This document shows, one piece after another, positions 7,836 through 11,604 of a DNA stretch of 11,604 bases (positions within the stretch are counted from its first letter, which is position 1; each line of letters begins with the position of its first letter). The position numbers were made by a program, and so were the translations under genes. The stretch is from contig DATFJV010000020.1 in assembly GCA_035268985.1 (NCBI GenBank), positions 1 through 11,604 on the forward strand. Reading direction: 5' to 3'. This DNA is from JAAYHV01 sp035268985 (lineage in GTDB: Bacteria > Bacillota > Clostridia > Peptostreptococcales > Anaerovoracaceae). Under the pieces are notes generated by a model. That model did not search any database. It worked only from the letters and a program-made list of their open reading frames with translations, and was not told the DNA's origin.

Positions 7836-8293
7836 TTGTATATTTCCCCTACAACTTTGTATATGGTGTCAGTATTAAAGCCTCTGTTATTAAGACTTCT
7901 ACTGATTTTAGAAACCAATTTTTCATCAATCATGCGGCAATCAGTGCATATGGATTCGGCATACTCTATCGCTAAGTCAAATTCGTCATATGGGTTTTCT
8001 TCCTTATACTCATCCAACGTTTCATCAACTATCTGTTCAGTTACGCCCTTTTCGATAAGTTCGGTTTTAATTCTAATAGCACCCCTACTTTTGCCTATTG
8101 AATACTCAATAAAACTAAGACTATATTGATAATCATCTATGTACCTAAGCATTTTCAACTCATCAATTGCATTTTCTATTTCGTTTTCTTTATATCCCTT
8201 TTCCAGAAGTTTCTTTCTTACCTCAGCTTCTGTCCGTATTCTCGTGGATAAATACTTGCTAGCACATTCATATGCATTTGCTTTAGAATTCAT
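7808..8293 (-). CDS. recX: RecA regulator RecX
   Basis: RecX binds RecA filaments and inhibits recombinase and coprotease activity (in some species it acts with RecA positively). This 161-residue protein has the expected tandem three-helix repeats: repeat 1 with LSTRIRTEAEVRKKLLEKGY (15-34), then YIDDYQYS (51-58), repeat 2 with GAIRIKTELIEKGV (71-84), and repeat 3 ending SRSLNNRGFNTDTI (131-144). Length is at the short end of the family. The ATG has GGAG 7 bases upstream and lies 11 bases inside the end of the metallo-beta-lactamase-fold gene. The stop is 28 bases inside tcdA. recA is not in the window, so control of RecA by this protein would act in trans. No LexA-type operator is visible, nor is there room for one at this junction. 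Confidence 0.92.
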   Translation of the reverse strand: MNSKANAYECASKYLSTRIRTEAEVRKKLLEKGYKENEIENAIDELKMLRYIDDYQYSLSFIEYSIGKSRGAIRIKTELIEKGVTEQIVDETLDEYKEENPYDEFDLAIEYAESICTDCRMIDEKLVSKISRSLNNRGFNTDTIYKVVGEIYKWKNTKELN

Positions 8294-9113
8294 AAACTTC
8301 TCCAGCAGATGCTATTATGCACTTGTCTTTAAAATATTCTTTAAACATTAATATGGCCTTTATTCCTGTGCAATGAACTGGCATTACAACTTCTGGTTCA
8401 TAGGAGTCTATATGCTTAATTGACCCCGTTATTTCATCATCAGATGCTGGATACATGTGAAGACCTGCAAATATACCTTGTATTTTTTCGCCAGGGAATA
8501 ATTCTTGAGCATATTTAATAGCAGGAAGAATTCCCTTGTGGCTACATCCATCAAATATAAATAAGCCCTTATCACCATTTCTAACTACCAAGAACTGTTC
8601 ATGGCTTAAATCATCCAAAACCATTTCTCCATCTTCTTTTTCTATATAGAAAGGTTCTGTGGGAGAAATACCCTCAACATCAGGGATAGTTCCCGATATG
8701 ATTATATCTTCACTTAATTTAACAGCTCCGTCAGTGATGGCAAATCTATCACTAAGTCTTTCAATCTCGTATTTTGGAAGCAATACTCCGCAGTTATAGT
8801 CATCTATTTCTCCATTTTCCATGCCATGGAAAACTGAAAAAGCATTTTTATGTATATATATTTTAGCCTTATCATTTACTTGACAAAATGCCGGAATACC
8901 ACCAGTATGGTCATAATGACCATGGCTTATGGCAACTGCATCTATTTCTTCTAAGTCTATCCCCATTACAGCAGCATTATCTACTACCATATCACTTGCC
9001 CCTAGGTCATATATTACTTTCATACCATGATGTTCAATTAATACTGATAATCCCCATTCGGCATTAACGTCTGGCACTTCTGTCTTGTTATCTAATAGTA
9101 CTGTTAACTTCAT
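8283..9113 (-). CDS. Metallo-beta-lactamase-fold hydrolase, COG1237 type
   Basis: Cytoplasmic metallo-beta-lactamase-fold protein of 276 residues. The metal motif SHGHYDHTGG (63-72: His64, His66, Asp68, His69) is intact, and DGCSHKG (188-194, with His192), GLHM (217-220) and HCTG (His247) complete the pattern of COG1237. The start MKLTVLLDN is typical of that group. Members are often labelled 7,8-dihydropterin-6-methyl-4-(beta-D-ribofuranosyl)-aminobenzene 5'-phosphate synthase by similarity to a methanogen enzyme. Since that pathway makes methanopterin, I would not transfer the name to a clostridial protein. The true substrate is unknown. A strong AGGAGGT lies 5 bases before the ATG. The gene follows the phosphopantetheinyl transferase by 9 bases and overlaps recX by 11, so the three are cotranslated. 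Confidence 0.9.
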   Translation of the reverse strand: MKLTVLLDNKTEVPDVNAEWGLSVLIEHHGMKVIYDLGASDMVVDNAAVMGIDLEEIDAVAISHGHYDHTGGIPAFCQVNDKAKIYIHKNAFSVFHGMENGEIDDYNCGVLLPKYEIERLSDRFAITDGAVKLSEDIIISGTIPDVEGISPTEPFYIEKEDGEMVLDDLSHEQFLVVRNGDKGLFIFDGCSHKGILPAIKYAQELFPGEKIQGIFAGLHMYPASDDEITGSIKHIDSYEPEVVMPVHCTGIKAILMFKEYFKDKCIIASAGEVYEF

Positions 9114-9122
9114 CTTGACCTC

Positions 9123-9668
9123 CTAATTAATCATTTCAATTTCCAATTCTATATCTGCTTTTTCAGTACATATAGAACAAAAAACTTCATCTGAAATTTC
9201 TATATCTTTAAAATAATAAGTGTTGCCATTGATATTAATACAATCAATTAAATCGTGCTTCGTATCTACCAAATCTGGCATTTTATTAAAAACCGTAAGA
9301 CCTAATGACTTAATCAGCGCTTCTCTTCTTGTCCATAATATATAGAAGCCATATTCTCCCCATAGGTCAATATATTTTTTCTCATTTTCTGAGAAAACTT
9401 TATTTGCTATTTTATTTTTATATTTCTCTTTTTTGATTTCTATGTCTGCCCCTATTCTTTTATCGCTTATAGCAACTATCCATAGTATTTTAGAATGGGA
9501 AACAGAAAACATGACCTTATTATCACTTAAATATGGCTTCCCTTTACTTGTAATTAAAATATCATCTGCTATATAATTAGCGCTAAGGTAATCATTTAGG
9601 GCATAAAGAAGTAATGTCCTACTTTCATCGTTTCCACCTTCATAACCTTCGTAAAAATAAATCTTCAA
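9123..9668 (-). CDS. Short 4'-phosphopantetheinyl transferase (Sfp superfamily)
   Basis: Transfers phosphopantetheine from CoA to a serine of carrier proteins. The ACPS-superfamily core is visible: GKPYL (43-47), FSVSHS (54-59), IGADIE (72-77, Mg ligands Asp75 and Glu77), FSENEKKYI (92-100) and WTRREALIKSLG (112-123, with Trp112, Glu116 and Lys120). At 181 residues it is shorter than Sfp (about 224): the N-terminal half before GKPYL is abbreviated. All catalytic residues are present, so I expect it to be active. It starts at TTG, with AGGTG 5 bases upstream; no ATG or GTG fits in this frame nearby. No carrier protein, polyketide or peptide synthetase gene is in the window, so its target is elsewhere. 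coaB, a CoA-synthesis gene, lies five genes downstream in the same run. Confidence 0.9.
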   Translation of the reverse strand: MKIYFYEGYEGGNDESRTLLLYALNDYLSANYIADDILITSKGKPYLSDNKVMFSVSHSKILWIVAISDKRIGADIEIKKEKYKNKIANKVFSENEKKYIDLWGEYGFYILWTRREALIKSLGLTVFNKMPDLVDTKHDLIDCININGNTYYFKDIEISDEVFCSICTEKADIELEIEMIN

Positions 9669-9676
9669 TTTCGCAC

Positions 9677-9973
9677 CTACTTATTTTTAATCTTATCAAT
9701 TGTACTTTTATATCCATTGGCACCATAAACTAGGCATTTGTTTATTCTACTTATAGTTGCCGTAGAGGCTCCAGTTTCTTTTTCGATTTCAGTGTAAGTT
9801 CTTTTATCCGCCAACATTCTTGCCACATGATATCTTTGTGACATCTCTTGCAGCTCTTTCACCGTACATAAATCTTCAAAGAACCTATAGCAGTCTTCTT
9901 CAGTTTCCAAAGACAGAACCGCTTCGAACATTCTATCTATTGCTTCATTTTTAAATTTAGAATCGTAACTCAT
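9677..9973 (-). CDS. YerC/YecD-type TrpR-like transcriptional regulator
   Basis: Small 98-residue DNA-binding protein of the Trp repressor superfamily, matching the Firmicutes YerC/YecD group. The conserved block FFEDLCTVKELQEMSQRYHVARML (31-54) precedes a helix-turn-helix at about 58-80, where TYTEIEKETGASTATISRI contains the turn and recognition helix. Comparative genomics has proposed that such proteins control histidine genes in some Firmicutes; from memory, and no histidine gene is in the window. The start has GGAGGG about 5 bases upstream. It follows the only sizeable gap in the window (60 bases), which contains a candidate promoter and a palindrome just ahead of the ribosome site, suggesting that it may regulate itself and the genes behind it. 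It could also be a corepressor-binding protein, but the ligand is unknown. Confidence 0.92.
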   Translation of the reverse strand: MSYDSKFKNEAIDRMFEAVLSLETEEDCYRFFEDLCTVKELQEMSQRYHVARMLADKRTYTEIEKETGASTATISRINKCLVYGANGYKSTIDKIKNK

Positions 9974-9983
9974 ATTCCCTCCA

Positions 9984-9998
9984 CTTAAAACTTTTAAG
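9984..9998. promoter_or_regulatory. Perfect 15-base palindrome, candidate operator
   Basis: CTTAAAA-N-TTTTAAG, seven-base arms around one central base at 9991, immediately before the ribosome site of the TrpR-like gene and just downstream of a predicted transcription start. The one-base centre makes an RNA hairpin poor, so DNA binding by a dimer is the better reading. The arms are AT-rich, so chance is not excluded. Confidence 0.4.
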
Positions 9999-10015
9999 CA
10001 AACCCTCTCAAGCTA

Positions 10016-10044
10016 ATTATGCCATTATTCCCTCTATTTTGCAA
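10016..10044 (-). promoter_or_regulatory. Candidate sigma-A promoter with extended -10
   Basis: On the minus strand TTGCAA (10039-10044, four of six to the -35 consensus, inside the last codons of the protease gene) is separated by 17 bases from CATAAT (10016-10021, five of six to TATAAT), preceded by TGG, an extended -10 (TGn). Transcription would begin near 10009, giving a leader of about 36 bases that carries the palindrome at 9984-9998. It could drive the TrpR-like gene and everything downstream. Confidence 0.5.
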
Positions 10045-11206
10045 GAATCTCTATAGCTTTATCCATTTGTTCATCATTCTCCAAGTTGTCATCGTTTTTT
10101 ATTATAACATCTGGTGTTACCCCAATTTTATTTATTATATTTCCATCAGGGGAAAAGTATTCCATTGTGGTTAATTTTATAGCCGATCCATCACTTAATT
10201 CCACATTTTCTTGCATAACGCCTTTACCAAACGTCTGAGTTCCGATTATAGTCCCGCCTTCATTGTCCTTAATAGCAACACTCATTATTTCTGAAGCACT
10301 CGCTGAGTTTTCATTAACTAATATTACATATTCCATGTCCGTAGTTGATACATCAGAATTATATATTTCCTCATTTTCATCTTTATTCCTAGTTATTAAC
10401 ATTTTACATTCTGGTAACAAACTATCAGTTATTTCAAGACAAGTCGAAACTAATCCTCCAGGATTGTTTCTCAAATCTATAATCATTTTCTTCACACTGT
10501 TATTTCTAAACTCCAATAACGCTTTTTCAAATTCATCTGCAGTGTCCATACCGAAGGACGATATGTCAATATATCCTATATCTTCCTCTAATATTTCATA
10601 TTTAACCGTCTTATTATCAATCTTCGTTCTTATTATATCTAAATCAAAGGTATCTTCATCTCTGTCAATAGTAATGGTAACCTCAGTACCAACCTTCCCC
10701 ATTATATTGTCTGACATAAGATTGATATCATCATATGATTCACCATCAACATAACGTATAACATCCCCAACTTCCATTCCCGCATTTTCAGCGGGACCAT
10801 TTGGGTAAAGCTCTATGACTATATACTGTCCATCTATTTTAGTATAAGTAATCCCAATACCTGAGTATGAACTCTTTAAAGAATCCTTCCAATTGGTATA
10901 TTCTTCTTTTGTATAATAGTATGCATAGTCATCATCAATTAGCTCAATCATTTCTTTAGCAACATTATCTTTAAACTCTTCCTCATCTAAATCGTAAAGA
11001 TAGCTGCCTCCTATTTCTCTATCAATCTCATAGTATTTACCTACTCTATCTAATACATCTTCTATTGTCGTCATATCATCTTCAGTAATTAACAACATAC
11101 TTTTTATTGGAACAAAGTATAGATAAACGCTTCCCAATGCGACAAATGAACCAAACAAAAACGCTATTATTATTGTTCTAAAAGTAAATTTTCTTTTGTC
11201 TTTCAT
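10034..11206 (-). CDS. S41 carboxy-terminal processing peptidase (CtpA/CtpB type)
   Basis: Membrane-anchored serine protease of 390 residues facing the outside. Residues 10-31 are a single hydrophobic anchor after a basic start (MKDKRKFTFR). Residues about 40-105 form the N-terminal helical segment, about 110-195 the PDZ domain (GIGITY at 116-121, GPAENAGMEVGDVI at 137-150), and about 200-365 the S41 core. Catalytic residues line up with Prc and CtpB: Ser303 in NSASASEI, Lys328 in GTQTFGKG and Gln332, with the same Ser-to-Lys spacing of 25. The substrate-strand block IIDLRNNPGGLV (242-253) is present. The substrate is unknown; relatives trim secreted or signalling proteins, including sporulation checkpoints. 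It follows recJ by 3 bases, with GAGGT 8 bases before the ATG. The C-terminus ends soon after the core, with no peptidoglycan-binding domain. Confidence 0.94.
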   Translation of the reverse strand: MKDKRKFTFRTIIIAFLFGSFVALGSVYLYFVPIKSMLLITEDDMTTIEDVLDRVGKYYEIDREIGGSYLYDLDEEEFKDNVAKEMIELIDDDYAYYYTKEEYTNWKDSLKSSYSGIGITYTKIDGQYIVIELYPNGPAENAGMEVGDVIRYVDGESYDDINLMSDNIMGKVGTEVTITIDRDEDTFDLDIIRTKIDNKTVKYEILEEDIGYIDISSFGMDTADEFEKALLEFRNNSVKKMIIDLRNNPGGLVSTCLEITDSLLPECKMLITRNKDENEEIYNSDVSTTDMEYVILVNENSASASEIMSVAIKDNEGGTIIGTQTFGKGVMQENVELSDGSAIKLTTMEYFSPDGNIINKIGVTPDVIIKNDDNLENDEQMDKAIEILAK

Positions 11207-11209
11207 TTT

Positions 11210-11604
11210 TTATACCTCACATCTGGCATCTATAATTTTCATTTGTATAGATACTCTATTGTTCCATTCATTAATGTCTAATGCTCCAATTAAATCCGCC
11301 CAGCTACAATTAACCATCGAATCCCCATATTCTTTCGCTTTACCGAACATTATGCATTGAAGTTCTAAATCTTCCTCATCATGAGCCATGAACTTCATGT
11401 GTATATCATCGTTTCCCATAAATCGGAAATTATTTAATTTTGCTTTAGGAATCTTAAAAACCGGAGCAGGATTTCCAGATCCTAAGGGTTCCATAAGTTT
11501 TATTGCATCTACTAATTCCAAGCTTATTTCATTAATATTTATTACCAAGTCTTCCCTTTTACCTAGTTCCGATATATTAGGGTTGTTTTTTAAGATATTT
11601 CTCA
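11210..11604 (-). CDS. recJ: Single-stranded-DNA exonuclease RecJ, C-terminal part (5' end outside window)
   Basis: Only the last 130 codons are here and the reading frame stays open to the window edge, so this is a cut gene, not a pseudogene. RecJ degrades single-stranded DNA 5' to 3' in recombination and mismatch or base-excision repair. The visible part is the C-terminal OB-fold region. It is recognised by the linker motif LMEPLGSGNPAPVFKI (residues about 17-32 counted from codon TTG 11546-11548), followed by beta-strand-rich sequence with HMKFMAHD, LQCIMFGKA and the closing VSIQMKIIDA. The catalytic DHH and DHHA1 domains would be upstream and cannot be checked. An internal TTG near 11546 should not be taken as a start, because coding continues upstream (ISELGKRED). 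The protease gene starts 3 bases after the stop, so the two are probably cotranscribed. Confidence 0.85.
   Translation of the reverse strand, partial: RNILKNNPNISELGKREDLVININEISLELVDAIKLMEPLGSGNPAPVFKIPKAKLNNFRFMGNDDIHMKFMAHDEEDLELQCIMFGKAKEYGDSMVNCSWADLIGALDINEWNNRVSIQMKIIDARCEV

Noticed and set aside
9984..9998. Palindrome read as an intrinsic terminator for the recJ-protease part
   Set aside because: AT-only stem, one-base loop and no U-tract after it; it cannot form a stable RNA hairpin.
9974..10033. Short start-stop (AGGGAATA then ATG GCA TAA) right after the protease stop codon, resembling the regulator's own leader
   Set aside because: A two-codon reading frame in a 60-base gap is expected by chance, and it lies upstream of the predicted transcription start.
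10263..10754. 163-codon plus-strand open frame opposite the S41 protease
   Set aside because: Low-complexity Ser/Ile/Leu-rich translation typical of the antisense of an AT-rich gene, with the protease motifs intact on the other strand.
11210..11548. A separate 112-residue gene starting at TTG 11548
   Set aside because: The frame stays open to the window edge and the content is the RecJ C-terminal OB region, so it is the 3' end of recJ.
1..11604. Defence island, prophage, transposon, CRISPR array or toxin-antitoxin system
   Set aside because: No direct-repeat arrays, integrase, transposase or defence-type domains were found; all genes but one belong to recognised families and sit in one tight codirectional run.

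Overview
This 11.6 kb window is AT-rich. Its genes carry strong AGGAGG-type ribosome binding sites, some TTG and GTG starts, and proteins rich in Lys, Ile, Asn and Glu. Family content (Firmicutes-type Pdp, YerC-type TrpR relative, DUF4015 putative glycosidase, monofunctional CoaB) points to a low-GC Gram-positive, most likely a clostridial lineage (Bacillota). I cannot name the genus from sequence alone. It looks chromosomal and housekeeping: I see no phage, transposon, CRISPR, tRNA or rRNA.

All 14 genes are on the minus strand, so transcription runs from the high coordinates to the low ones. In that order they are: the recJ 3' end (cut by the window), an S41 carboxy-terminal processing protease, a YerC-type TrpR-like regulator, an Sfp-like phosphopantetheinyl transferase, a metallo-beta-lactamase-fold protein, recX, tcdA, an unrecognised 154-aa protein, coaB, rmuC, a metallophosphoesterase, deoB, pdp, and a membrane-anchored SH3/DUF4015 putative glycosidase (3' end cut by the window). 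Junctions are overlaps or gaps of 1 to 16 bases, except one 60-base gap upstream of the regulator. That gap, with the last codons of the protease gene, holds a plausible extended -10 promoter and a perfect 15-base palindrome. There is no gene-free stretch over 60 bases and no convincing intrinsic terminator.

Three themes stand out. DNA repair and recombination: recJ, recX, rmuC. CoA and carrier-protein metabolism: coaB (a CoA synthesis step) and the phosphopantetheinyl transferase (uses CoA to activate carrier proteins). Nucleoside salvage: pdp releases (deoxy)ribose-1-phosphate, which deoB converts to the 5-phosphate. tcdA matures tRNA A37. The rest are a sensor-like regulator, two uncharacterised hydrolases and two envelope-facing proteins.

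I do not see a clear new defence or mobile system. The points most worth a second look are the promoter and palindrome before the TrpR-like gene, the orphan 154-aa gene coupled on both sides, and the lone CoaB in the same run as a short phosphopantetheinyl transferase. Three translation starts are non-ATG, and I moved the coaB start 21 bases downstream on ribosome-binding-site evidence.
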